Assembly (NCBI GenBank): GCA_947564425.1
Contig: CANOBU010000004.1
Location: 1-57,452 of the forward strand
Direction: 5' to 3'
DNA from: an uncultured Eggerthellaceae bacterium
GTDB lineage: Bacteria > Actinomycetota > Coriobacteriia > Coriobacteriales > Eggerthellaceae
DNA: 57,452 nt
Under the pieces are notes generated by a model. That model searched no databases. It was not told where the DNA came from and was given only the letters and a program-made list of their open reading frames with translations. The position numbers were made by a program, and so were the translations under genes. Numbering within the stretch: the first letter of the stretch is position 1; each line of letters starts with the position of its first letter. This document shows, piece after piece, positions 50,520 through 57,452 of the stretch.

Positions 50520-51626
50520 ATGCAAGAGGAGAAGCTGAGCGAACGGGATCCGCGCATCGCCCCCGATGCCCGGGAGGTGCAGCGCGCCTATGGCGGCTAC
50601 ATACGCCATAAGCACGCCGTGCTCGTCGGGTTGGCGGCGGTCGTGATCGTGCTGGCGATGGTTTCCCTGAGCATCGGCTCGTTCAGCCTGTCGCCTGCGG
50701 ATATAGCAGCGGGTGCATTCGGGCGGGCCGATCCTCAGACCAATGCGGTCATACAGAATATACGGCTGCCGCGGGTGCTCACAGCTGTGGTTGCCGGCAT
50801 CGCCCTGGCTTTGGCCGGCTGCGCTTACCAGGCCACGCTGCGCAATCCGCTGGCCTCGGCCAGCACGCTCGGCATCGCCCAGGGGGCGGCTTTCGGGGCA
50901 TCTGTCGCCATCATCGTGTTCGCCGGGCTGGTGCCCGGGGGCTCGGCGGCCTACGAGGGCGTGTCCGCAGGCGACCCGTTCATAACGGCGCTCTGCGCAT
51001 TCGCGGGGGCCATGCTGTCCACGGCCATCATCCTGGCGCTCTCGCGGTTTCGCCAGATGACGCCCGAGGCCATCGTGCTTTTGGGTGTGGCCTTGTCGGC
51101 GCTGTTCACGGCGGGTACCACCCTGGTGCAGTATTTCGCCGAGGATTCCCAGGTGGCGGCTGTGGTGTTCTGGACGTTCGGCGATCTGGGCCGTGTGACG
51201 CGGGTGCAGCTGGCCATCATGGCGGCGGTCGCTGCGGCTTCGGCGGCGTTCTTCTTCTGGAACCGCTGGAGCTACAATGCCATCGAGAGCGGCGAGGGCC
51301 TGGCCCATGGGCTGGGCGTGTCGGTGGATGGCGTGCGGTTGTCCAGCATGGTGGTGGCTTCGGCGGCTGCCAGCACGGTCATCGCATTCTGCGGCATCGT
51401 CAATTTCGTCGGCTTGGTGGCGCCCCATATAATGCGGCGGCTGCTGGGTGCCGACTACCGCTATCTGCTGCCGGCCAGCGCCCTTGCGGGGGCGGCCGTG
51501 CTGCTTGCAGCCGATATGCTCTGCCATGTCGTCGTGGCGCCGCTTATCCTGCCCATAAGCGCCATCACCTCTATCGTGGGGGCGCCGCTGTTCATCTGGC
51601 TGCTGTTCAGGGGGGTGAGCCGCTAG
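50520..51626 (+). CDS. FecCD-type ABC permease
   Basis: 368 residues with about ten membrane segments. SLSIGSFSLSPADIAAGAFG, then NIRLPRVLTAVVAGIALALAGCAYQATLRNPLASASTLGIAQGAAFGA, is the strongly conserved N-terminal half of FecCD/BtuC permeases; LVAPHIMRRLLGADYRYLLPASAL is the ATPase-contacting loop. The ribosome site before ATG 50520 is weak, suggesting lower output than the binding protein. The stop shares one base with the GTG of the ATPase gene. Confidence 0.93.
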   Translation: MQEEKLSERDPRIAPDAREVQRAYGGYIRHKHAVLVGLAAVVIVLAMVSLSIGSFSLSPADIAAGAFGRADPQTNAVIQNIRLPRVLTAVVAGIALALAGCAYQATLRNPLASASTLGIAQGAAFGASVAIIVFAGLVPGGSAAYEGVSAGDPFITALCAFAGAMLSTAIILALSRFRQMTPEAIVLLGVALSALFTAGTTLVQYFAEDSQVAAVVFWTFGDLGRVTRVQLAIMAAVAAASAAFFFWNRWSYNAIESGEGLAHGLGVSVDGVRLSSMVVASAAASTVIAFCGIVNFVGLVAPHIMRRLLGADYRYLLPASALAGAAVLLAADMLCHVVVAPLILPISAITSIVGAPLFIWLLFRGVSR

Positions 51627-52378
51627 TGCTGGAAGCCCGCAACCTCGCCTTCTCGTTCAAGCGCAACCGGCCCCTGCTGACCGATGTGTCGCTGCAGGTG
51701 CAGCCCGGCACCTTCACAGCCGTGCTGGGGCGCAACGGCTGCGGGAAGTCCACGCTGCTGTCGCTGCTCACGGGGGCGCGCCGGCCCCAGGGGGGCGAGG
51801 TGCTGCTCGACGGCGCGCCGCTGGCCCAGATGGACCGCCGCCAGCGCGCCCGCAAGATCGCCTTCGTGGCCCAGCATAGCCACGGCAACCGTCTGACGGT
51901 GTTCGATTCGGTGCTGCTGGGACGGCGCCCCTTCATGGATTCCGCGCCCACGGCCGAGGACCGCGCCATCGTAGCCCAGGTGCTGGACGAGCTGGGCTTG
52001 GGCGGCTATGCCCTGCGCTATATGGACGAGCTGTCCGGCGGCGAGTACCAGACCGTGGTGCTGGCGCGCGCGTTCGTGCAGCGTACCGAGACGCTGCTCC
52101 TGGACGAGCCCACCAACAACCTGGACCCGGCGAATCAGCAGGAGGTTATGGCCCTGGTGGCGCGCCAGGTGCGCGACCGCGGCGTGGGGGCTGTGGCCGT
52201 AATGCATGACCTGAACCTGGCGCTGCGCCATTGCGACCGCTTCCTGTTCCTGAAGGACGGCCTGGTGGATGCCTATGGCGGCCCCGAAGCGGTCACGGCC
52301 GACCAGGTGCGCCGGATCTACGGCATAGAGGTGGAGATGATAGAGCGCAACGGTCGGAAGGTGGCCATCCCGCAGTAG
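51626..52378 (+). CDS. FecE/BtuD-type ABC ATP-binding protein
   Basis: 250 residues, GTG start overlapping the permease stop (TAGTG). Walker A GRNGCGKST (about residues 35-43), Q-loop VAQHSHGN, signature LSGGEYQTVVLARAF, Walker B LLLDEPTNNLD and the H-loop MHDLNLAL are all intact. Completes the uptake system begun at 49335. Confidence 0.95.
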   Translation: MLEARNLAFSFKRNRPLLTDVSLQVQPGTFTAVLGRNGCGKSTLLSLLTGARRPQGGEVLLDGAPLAQMDRRQRARKIAFVAQHSHGNRLTVFDSVLLGRRPFMDSAPTAEDRAIVAQVLDELGLGGYALRYMDELSGGEYQTVVLARAFVQRTETLLLDEPTNNLDPANQQEVMALVARQVRDRGVGAVAVMHDLNLALRHCDRFLFLKDGLVDAYGGPEAVTADQVRRIYGIEVEMIERNGRKVAIPQ

Positions 52379-52410
52379 CGATGGCAGGTATGCGGCCCTC
52401 GGCAATGGAG

Positions 52411-52596
52411 CGGCCTGGCGGCACGGGGCGGTGCGCCGATTCTGCAGGCAGGAAGAACCGGGGTATGCGTGGCGGCTGCCGCCGAAGCCAAGGCGCACCG
52501 CCCCGTGCCGCCGGGCCGCGGACAGGTTGGAAAGACACGGCCATGGATGGCGGCCGCCGCCGAAGCCGAGGCGCACCGCCCCGCGCCGCCAAGCCG
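52411..52596. repeat. Three-copy 27-bp GC-rich repeat, one inverted and two direct
   Basis: The 27-bp unit appears inverted at 52411-52437 and direct at 52492-52518 and 52570-52596, with one to three differences (shared GGCGCACCGCCCCG and GCCGCC). The two direct copies extend leftward to cover about 48 bp (GGCGGC-GCCGCCGAAGCC). The first two copies can pair into a hairpin after the ATPase gene; the third follows in the leader of the methyltransferase gene. Confidence 0.7.
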
Positions 52597-52632
52597 CCGA
52601 CGGCCCTCCCGGGGCCAGAAGAGCAAAGGAGC

Positions 52633-53241
52633 ATGATGATGCAGAAGGAAGACCCCACCCGGAAGGTGGCACGGTACTTCGATGACCGGGCGGCGGAATG
52701 GGAGTTCATGGAGCGCCGCACCGCCAGCCCCCTGCAGCCGGCTGTGGCGCTGATGGCCGGCATCGGCAAGGGCGCGGCCGTCCTCGATGTCGGCAGCGGC
52801 CTGGGGGTTATGATGCCGACCTACCTGGACCTGGGCGCCGCGCGCGTGCTGGGGGTGGATGTATCGCCCGAGATGGCGGCGCGGGCCGACGAGCGCTGGG
52901 CCGACTATCCCCAGATAAGCTTCATCGCTGCGGACATCGCCCGCCTGGAAACCGATGAGCGCTTCGATGCCGTGGTGGTCTACAACGCCTATCCCCATCT
53001 GATGGAGCGCGAAGCCCTTATCGCCAACTGCGCCCGGCTGCTGCGTGCCGATGGCCGCTTCATCGTGGCCCACAGCACCGACCGCCAGGATATCAACGCG
53101 CATCACGAGGCCGTGGCTGCGGGGGTCAGCCTGGGTTTGCGCCCTGCGGCGGAAGAGGCTGCCGCCTGGGAGGGCCCGTTCGCCATCGATATCCTGGTGG
53201 ACACCCCGGCCTTCTACGCCTTCGGCGGCGCGAAGCGCTAG
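52633..53241 (+). CDS. Class I SAM-dependent methyltransferase
   Basis: 202 residues from the first of three adjacent ATGs (52633, 52636, 52639; AAAGGA upstream favours the second or third). SAM-binding motif VLDVGSGLGVMMPTYL (about residues 50-65), acidic VLGVDVSPEMAARA, and FDAVVVYNAYPHL as the post-I/II region. UbiE/Methyltransf_11 class. It follows the metal-complex ABC operon after a 254-bp repeat-rich gap, so it may or may not be cotranscribed; substrate unknown. Confidence 0.88.
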   Translation: MMMQKEDPTRKVARYFDDRAAEWEFMERRTASPLQPAVALMAGIGKGAAVLDVGSGLGVMMPTYLDLGAARVLGVDVSPEMAARADERWADYPQISFIAADIARLETDERFDAVVVYNAYPHLMEREALIANCARLLRADGRFIVAHSTDRQDINAHHEAVAAGVSLGLRPAAEEAAAWEGPFAIDILVDTPAFYAFGGAKR

Positions 53242-53302
53242 GCTGCCGGCGGCCATAAATGGCGGAGCTCGGTCGAGGGGCGGACGTGCCGAAGGAATCC
53301 CT

Positions 53303-53311
53303 TGCTATAAT
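53303..53311 (+). promoter_or_regulatory. Extended -10 promoter of the 53348 gene
   Basis: TGC-TATAAT: a perfect -10 with the TGN extension, which can work without a good -35. The leader is about 30 nt, with GGGAGGG before the ATG. Confidence 0.65.
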
Positions 53312-53347
53312 CCCGAAGGGAAATGGCAATCGACCGGCGGGAGGGTT

Positions 53348-53905
53348 ATGGAACGGGACGGACGGCAAACCTTGGAGGATTTCCGCGACAAGCTGGGCAC
53401 GGATGAGCTGCTGAGGGTGTGCGGCCGCACCGTCGCCTTCGTGCTGGCGCCCAATAGCCGGGCCGCCGGCGCCATCGAGGATGCGGCTCGGGCCGCGCGG
53501 GACAGCCAGATGCCCGCCGTGTTCATCATGGCCGACCTCTCCTGCGCCGACGAGGCCCTTGCCGCCATGCGCCATCTGCAGCGCAAGGGGCGCACCATGA
53601 TGCAGGCTTCGGAATTCGATTTCGCCGCCGCCTACGGGGAAGGGGCCTGCGCCGGCTGCCATCTGGAGGAACTCCCCCTGAACATGCTTGATGTCATGCG
53701 GGTGCTGGCCGAGTCGGTGCTGGATGTGTACGAGGCGGTCCTGGTGGTGGATGCCACCCAGGCGCCCCCTACGGTGGAAGAGCTCTACGGCCTGTGCGCC
53801 CAGCTGAGGAAGGGCGTCCAAGGCGACGAGGTGTTCCTGCAGCGCGATGCCGCGCCTTCGGCCTACACCATCGGCCGTGCGCGCCTCGACGACCTGGCGG
53901 GATAA
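53348..53905 (+). CDS. Hypothetical protein with CxxCH motif
   Basis: 185 residues with its own promoter and a good ribosome site, so very likely real. Not recognised. It is soluble with no signal peptide, mixed alpha/beta pattern (AFVLAPNSRAAGAIEDAARA, VFIMADLSCADEALAAM, AVLVVDATQAPPTVEELYG). ACAGCHLEELP has a CxxCH, but a c-type heme is unlikely without export; a metal site or no function is more probable. Monocistronic, ending convergent with the DUF2798 gene. Confidence 0.75.
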   Translation: MERDGRQTLEDFRDKLGTDELLRVCGRTVAFVLAPNSRAAGAIEDAARAARDSQMPAVFIMADLSCADEALAAMRHLQRKGRTMMQASEFDFAAAYGEGACAGCHLEELPLNMLDVMRVLAESVLDVYEAVLVVDATQAPPTVEELYGLCAQLRKGVQGDEVFLQRDAAPSAYTIGRARLDDLAG

Positions 53906-53935
53906 CATTCCGCGCCATTTCCCATGGGGGAGGGG

Positions 53936-54619
53936 CTACGACAGGCCCATCATGCGGGCGATGGGGGTGCCCACCTCGTCCATCTCCTCCAGCAGGTGCA
54001 TGCCCGCAGCCGGCGATATGCGGTTGTTGAACAGCATCTTCACGGCAGGTCCCACGATGAAGTAGCTCACGGCTATCGAGGTGGGGGCGGTAATAGGCAG
54101 CGTGGCCAGGTAGTTGGCCCAGAAACCGTCGGGCCCCATCAGCAGCATGGTAACGATGGCGCACATGATGGGCGAGGTCACGCATGTGTTCAGCACCGTC
54201 ATGGCCAGGGTATGGGCAGCTCCCTCGAAGCGCCCGTCGATCAGGCGCGGTTTCAGGAACCGCACCGCCCTCGACGTGAACCCGATGCGCAGCAGCAGCG
54301 CTATGCAGAAGATCAGCGGGTACAGCCACAGCGATTCCGCCAGGAATCCCAGCCCGGTGTTGCGCAGGCCGTTCGCCGTGGTCATGAAGGCCACCATGCC
54401 GCCGGTCATCATGGCTTGGAATAAGGTATCGCCGTTGGCGTGATGGGGTATGGGCGCACGGCCCAGCAGGCAATCCCGATAGGTGCAATGCTTTCCCAGG
54501 GGCTTCTCGCCGCTGGGGATGCTGCTATCGGTTTCGTCTGAGGGCGTGCGGTATCGGTCGTCAGTGCGCTTCGTTGCTCGGATAGGTCTCACCAGTTTCG
54601 CTTGCTCGTCGTTTCTCAC
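53936..54619 (-). CDS. DUF2798 family membrane protein
   Basis: 227 residues from GTG 54619. The first 65 residues are hydrophilic with a Cys pair (KHCTYRDCLLG). Then two repeats of a two-helix unit: AMMTGGMVAFMTTANGLRN...LYPLIFCIALLLRI and TLAMTVLNTCVTSPIMCAIVTMLLM...LATLPITAPTSIAVSYFIVG, the pattern of DUF2798 proteins. Function unknown. The true start could be further in (ATG at MMTGG is too late). Confidence 0.72.
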   Translation of the reverse strand: MRNDEQAKLVRPIRATKRTDDRYRTPSDETDSSIPSGEKPLGKHCTYRDCLLGRAPIPHHANGDTLFQAMMTGGMVAFMTTANGLRNTGLGFLAESLWLYPLIFCIALLLRIGFTSRAVRFLKPRLIDGRFEGAAHTLAMTVLNTCVTSPIMCAIVTMLLMGPDGFWANYLATLPITAPTSIAVSYFIVGPAVKMLFNNRISPAAGMHLLEEMDEVGTPIARMMGLS

Positions 54620-54734
54620 CCTCTACCCTACGCGCTCCCACCCGGTTTTGGAAGGTCCGGGGGAAGTCTCCATGGGCCCTCCAAAGGCTGTGCAGACCAA
54701 ATTCATCTCCCGGCGCTTCCCTTCGCGGAAAAAG

Positions 54735-54753
54735 TAAGGTATAGTTAACTTTA
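54735..54753 (+). promoter_or_regulatory. DtxR/IdeR-like box upstream of the small Cys-rich protein gene
   Basis: The 19-bp TAAGGTATAGTTAACTTTA resembles the DtxR/IdeR operator layout (AGGT ... TAAC-T near dyad symmetry; about 11 of 19 positions). It overlaps TATAGT (54740-54745), a likely -10. Iron or manganese control would suit the downstream gene. Confidence 0.45.
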
Positions 54754-54782
54754 AGAAACGAAGCACGGAAGCGGGTATCATC

Positions 54783-55019
54783 ATGAATCTGGCAAGCTGG
54801 ATCATATTGGGAATCGTGGCGGCCGTCGTGGCCCTCGCGGCCTACGGCACGGTGCGCAAGGCGCGGGGCGGCGGTTGCTGCAGCGGCTGCGATGGCGCCA
54901 CCGGCCGGGGCAGCGGCGCCCCCGATGCCGCCGGGGATGGCTCCGGCGTCTGCGGTTCAGGCCCCTGCTCTAGCTGCAACAGCTGTCCGCTGGCTTCAGA
55001 AGGTGGTTGTAGAAGGTAG
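54783..55019 (+). CDS. FeoB-associated-type Cys-rich membrane protein
   Basis: 78 residues. One membrane segment (ASWIILGIVAAVVALAAYGTV, residues 4-24), then GGGCCSGCDG and a tail with CGSGPCSSCNSCPL: a total of ten cysteines including CCxxC and CxxCxxC. This is the build of the small FeoB-associated proteins (PF12669-like), but no feoAB lies in the window. Its last 50 bp overlap, tail to tail, the DUF1847 gene on the other strand. Confidence 0.78.
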   Translation: MNLASWIILGIVAAVVALAAYGTVRKARGGGCCSGCDGATGRGSGAPDAAGDGSGVCGSGPCSSCNSCPLASEGGCRR

Positions 55020-55629
55020 AGGCCTTCGCCCCGTATAGCGCCCCCACGGGGTTGTGGAAGAGTGCGCGGTCCTTGGCTACCAGCGTGGTCACCGGCGCCT
55101 GCGAATGGGCGTTGAATATCATATCGTGCCCCACGCACAGGCCTATGACCACGTTGGCCTCGGTTTCGGCTTCGGCCAGCAGCCGGGCCTGCATCAGGGG
55201 GTTGCACGATATGGTGCCGAAGTCGCAGCAGCTCTCGGGCGCATCGAAGCGGCTCTTGGGCACGGCCCCCACCTTGCAGGCGATGCCGTAGGGCGCAAAC
55301 CCCCGCAGCCGCAGGATGCGGGCGAAGATGGATGCCTCTTCGGCCAGCCCCGAGCACGAGGCGATGCCGATGCGCTTCCAGCCCATGCGCGTGAAGAACT
55401 CCAGGGTCTCTTCTACCCGCGACCAGCGCTTCGCGAAGGCCTCGGTGCTCACAGCCGACGCGGCCGCCATGATGCGGCCGGCCAGGCCGTCATCCTCGTA
55501 GGCGCGGCACACGGCCTCGATCTGCCCGGGGTCCAAGGCCGCCGTGGGGCAGCCGGCGGGGTATTCGCCGGAGCCTTTGGCGCACCCCTGCACCCGGCAA
55601 TCCGCACAGCTGAACGTGGTGGAATCCAT
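54970..55629 (-). CDS. DUF1847 family metal-binding protein
   Basis: 219 residues from ATG 55629; an upstream reading to 55707 would run through the divergent promoter. An N-terminal Cys cluster (CADCRVQGCAKG, then YPAGCPT) plus IASCSGLAEEASIFA, SCCDFGTISCNP, and VVIGLCVGHDMIFN are typical of DUF1847, a Cys-rich family often near Fe-S or anaerobic genes. Function unknown. Divergent from an ABC permease gene and overlapping a small Cys-rich protein gene by 50 bp at its 3' end. Confidence 0.85.
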   Translation of the reverse strand: MDSTTFSCADCRVQGCAKGSGEYPAGCPTAALDPGQIEAVCRAYEDDGLAGRIMAAASAVSTEAFAKRWSRVEETLEFFTRMGWKRIGIASCSGLAEEASIFARILRLRGFAPYGIACKVGAVPKSRFDAPESCCDFGTISCNPLMQARLLAEAETEANVVIGLCVGHDMIFNAHSQAPVTTLVAKDRALFHNPVGALYGAKASTFYNHLLKPADSCCS

Positions 55630-55673
55630 CGCCTTCCCCTTTCTCCGGGAACTTCCGAATGCATGCGGTACGC

Positions 55674-55702
55674 ACTTATAGTAGACTATGGCAATTATAA
55701 GT
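55674..55702. promoter_or_regulatory. Inverted repeat between DUF1847 and ABC permease genes
   Basis: ACTTATA (55674-55680) and TATAAGT (55696-55702), perfect arms 15 bp apart in the 95-bp divergent gap. Each arm resembles a -10 box for one direction, so a single regulator could control both transcripts. Confidence 0.5.
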
Positions 55703-55724
55703 CTCATTCAATCAAAAGGCGTCC

Positions 55725-56612
55725 ATGGCCCGAACCAATGATAAAGTGCTTTCCGCCCTGTTGGAAGGGGCCGACCTTTCCCAAGGCAAGGTGGCCGTGC
55801 CCTCCCAGCGTTGGCGCGGGCGCCTGCGAGCGGCGGCCTATGCCCTGGCCGGGGTGCTCATCGTGCTGGCCATCTGGTGGGGCTTCGCGGCCTGGTACAA
55901 CACCATGGGGTCGGCGGCCATGAAGTTCCCCACGCCTCCCGAGACCTTCGCGCGCTTGGGGGAATACCTCTTCGGGGGCCGCACGCTGTATGGGAAATCC
56001 ATCTACGCCCATATCGGCGCCTCGCTGGCCCGGCTGTTCGCTGCCTTCGGGCTGGCGGCCCTGGTGGGCATAGCCCTGGGCTGCCTCATCGGCTCGGCGG
56101 CGCGGCGCTATGCCATCGGCATGGTGCCCGTGTCGGTATTCCAGATGATCCCGGGCCTGGCGTGGCTGCCCATCGCCATCCTGGTGTTCGGCCTGGGCAA
56201 CGAGGCGGCCGTCTTCATCATATTCGCCGTGGCCAGTATGGTGATAGCCGCCGGCGTCGCCAGCGCCATCCGCATGGTGCCGCCGGTGCTGGTTTCGGCC
56301 GCGGCCATGATGGGCGCCTCGCGCTTGCGCATATTCGCCACGGTGCTGGTGCCCCAGGCGTCGGTTACCATCATCAGCTCGCTGCGGCTGGGCATGTCGA
56401 GCGCCTGGCGCGTGCTGATCGCCGCCGAGATGGTGGTGGGCACCGGTATCGGCATCGGCTATTCCATCGAGCTTACGCGCGACCTGCTGGATTACGTGGG
56501 CTCCTTCGCCTGCATCGCCGCCATCTGCCTGATGGGGCTGGCCATCGACCGCCTGGTTCTGGCCCCGTTGGAGCGCTCGGTGCGCCGGCGCCTGGGCCTG
56601 GAGGAGGGATAG
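55725..56612 (+). CDS. TauC/SsuC/NrtB-type ABC permease
   Basis: 295 residues with about six membrane segments. KFPTPPETFARLGEYL after the first helix is characteristic of the nitrate/sulfonate/taurine and pyrimidine-precursor permease class; AAAMMGASRLRIFATVLVPQAS is the EAA loop. It pairs with the ATPase gene 3 bp downstream. A substrate-binding protein is not in the window and may lie beyond its right edge. Confidence 0.92.
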   Translation: MARTNDKVLSALLEGADLSQGKVAVPSQRWRGRLRAAAYALAGVLIVLAIWWGFAAWYNTMGSAAMKFPTPPETFARLGEYLFGGRTLYGKSIYAHIGASLARLFAAFGLAALVGIALGCLIGSAARRYAIGMVPVSVFQMIPGLAWLPIAILVFGLGNEAAVFIIFAVASMVIAAGVASAIRMVPPVLVSAAAMMGASRLRIFATVLVPQASVTIISSLRLGMSSAWRVLIAAEMVVGTGIGIGYSIELTRDLLDYVGSFACIAAICLMGLAIDRLVLAPLERSVRRRLGLEEG

Positions 56613-56615
56613 CCC

Positions 56616-57377
56616 ATGGCGCTGATCCAGTTGGAATCCGTGACCAAGGCCTTCTTCGCCGACCGCGCCTGCACCCAGGCGGTCATCGCCCTGGACCGGG
56701 TGGACCTGACGGTGGAGGAAGGGGAGTTCGTCAGCCTGCTGGGCCCTTCGGGCTGCGGGAAGACGGTGACCCTTGGGCTCATTGCCGGGTTCGAACGCCC
56801 CACCGAGGGTTCGGTGCTGTTCCGCGGCCGGCCGGTGGAGGGCCCCGGCCCCGAGCGCGGCGTGGTGTTCCAGGAATACAGCCTGTTCCCCTGGCTCACG
56901 GTGCGCGGCAATATCGCCTATGCGCTGCGCGGCCGCGGCCTGTCCCGGGCTGCGCGCCTGGCCGCCGCCGATGACGCCCTGGCCCGGGTGGGCATGGCCG
57001 AGTTCGCCGACCGACGGCCCAACCTGCTGTCGGGCGGTATGAAGCAGCGGGTGGCCATCGCCCGGCTTCTGGCCATGGATTCCGCGGTGATGCTCATGGA
57101 CGAGCCGTTCTCGGCCCTGGACGAGCAGACCCGTGCCCGGCTGGATGATTCCCTGCGCCAGCTGTGGCGCCGCGAGGGCAAGACGGTGGTGTTCGTGACG
57201 CATTCCATTGCCGAGGCCATCGCCGTGTCGTCCCGCATCGTGCTGTTCTCGGGCAGCCCCGGCCGCGTGGCCGGGCAATGGCGCCTGCCCGACGATATGC
57301 CGCGCGATTTGGATGCCCCTGAGGCCCGCGCCCTGCGCGACGAGATTCGCAGCCGCCTGGAAGTGCCGGATCTCTAA
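56616..57377 (+). CDS. TauB/SsuB/NrtD-type ABC ATP-binding protein
   Basis: 253 residues. Walker A GPSGCGKTVTL (about residues 41-51), Q-loop FQEYSLFPW (family-typical LFPW), signature LSGGMKQRVAIARL, Walker B VMLMDEPFSALD and H-loop FVTHSIAEA. The residue after the Walker A lysine pair is Val rather than Thr (GKTV), a mild variation. Completes the permease upstream; the substrate is unclear (sulfonate, nitrate or thiamine-precursor type). Confidence 0.94.
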   Translation: MALIQLESVTKAFFADRACTQAVIALDRVDLTVEEGEFVSLLGPSGCGKTVTLGLIAGFERPTEGSVLFRGRPVEGPGPERGVVFQEYSLFPWLTVRGNIAYALRGRGLSRAARLAAADDALARVGMAEFADRRPNLLSGGMKQRVAIARLLAMDSAVMLMDEPFSALDEQTRARLDDSLRQLWRREGKTVVFVTHSIAEAIAVSSRIVLFSGSPGRVAGQWRLPDDMPRDLDAPEARALRDEIRSRLEVPDL

Positions 57378-57408
57378 GGGCGTCAGGGTGCCGGGGGGTG
57401 CCGGGGGT

Positions 57409-57452
57409 CGGGTACTTTGACACATTTTGAGAAAAATGTGTCAAAGTACCCG
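57409..57452. repeat. Perfect 20-bp-stem hairpin at the right window edge
   Basis: CGGGTACTTTGACACATTTT, a 4-nt GAGA loop, then its exact complement up to the last base. The preceding 30 bp repeat GTGCCGGGGG. It may be a terminator for the ABC operon (T and A runs flank the loop) or one copy of a dispersed element; its far side lies outside the window. Confidence 0.8.

Noticed and set aside
53637..53669. c-type heme site in the 53348 gene product (CAGCH)
   Set aside because: No signal peptide or membrane anchor, single motif, and no cytochrome maturation context.

Overview
The window looks like a high-GC anaerobic actinobacterial chromosome, most likely an Eggerthellaceae-type member of the Coriobacteriia. 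The reasons are a complete dmsABCD-like locus plus a second molybdopterin enzyme, a LuxR-type regulator fused to a polytopic membrane domain, several low-potential Fe-S proteins, and strong GC bias with frequent GTG starts. The family assignment is an inference from gene content; no rRNA or tRNA gene was seen. I saw no prophage, transposase or CRISPR array.

Layout: (1) 1-3.1 kb: 3' part of alaS, a palindromic intergenic element and a YigZ-like gene. (2) 3.1-11.8 kb: a minus-strand dmsA-dmsB-dmsC-dmsD operon divergent from a radical SAM gene, an orphan DmsC-like anchor and a membrane-LuxR regulator, with a 17-bp palindrome between the two promoters. (3) 11.8-25.2 kb: mostly housekeeping and stress genes: a LysR regulator, DEDDh exonuclease, htpG under a CIRCE element, a TIGR04282-like glycosyltransferase between inverted 93-bp repeats, a YoeB/RelB pair, a TrmH methyltransferase, overlapping mazG and small alarmone synthetase genes, an amino-acid ABC binding protein and permease with no ATPase beside them, UspA and an aminotransferase. 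(4) 25.8-38.9 kb: the most distinctive region. An OFA-type transporter is divergent from a LysR gene. Then comes a tight same-strand run: MFS transporter, cytoplasmic (no Tat signal) molybdopterin oxidoreductase, two-cluster 4Fe-4S protein, zinc-ribbon-like protein, a tandem BcrA/HgdC-type ATPase activase, an HgdB-like protein that looks like the severed C-terminus of the activase, and a trigger-factor-like chaperone. I propose an ATP-boosted reductive pathway for an imported (perhaps aromatic) substrate. (5) 39.6-48.8 kb: a fused MacB-type ABC exporter, MetA (acetyl-type), two PH-domain proteins and a large acyltransferase. (6) 49.3-57.4 kb: a FecB/FecCD/FecE-type uptake system, a methyltransferase, an unknown gene, a DUF2798 protein, a small FeoB-associated-type Cys-rich protein overlapping a DUF1847 gene tail to tail, and a TauBC/SsuBC-type ABC permease and ATPase.

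Between genes the window is rich in palindromic repeats of at least three kinds: elements with a shared core but differing, self-complementary arms; a 399-bp repeat with long terminal inverted repeats (two close copies and one diverged copy); and a perfect 20-bp-stem hairpin at the right edge. All functional statements come from reading motifs by eye; no database search was run.
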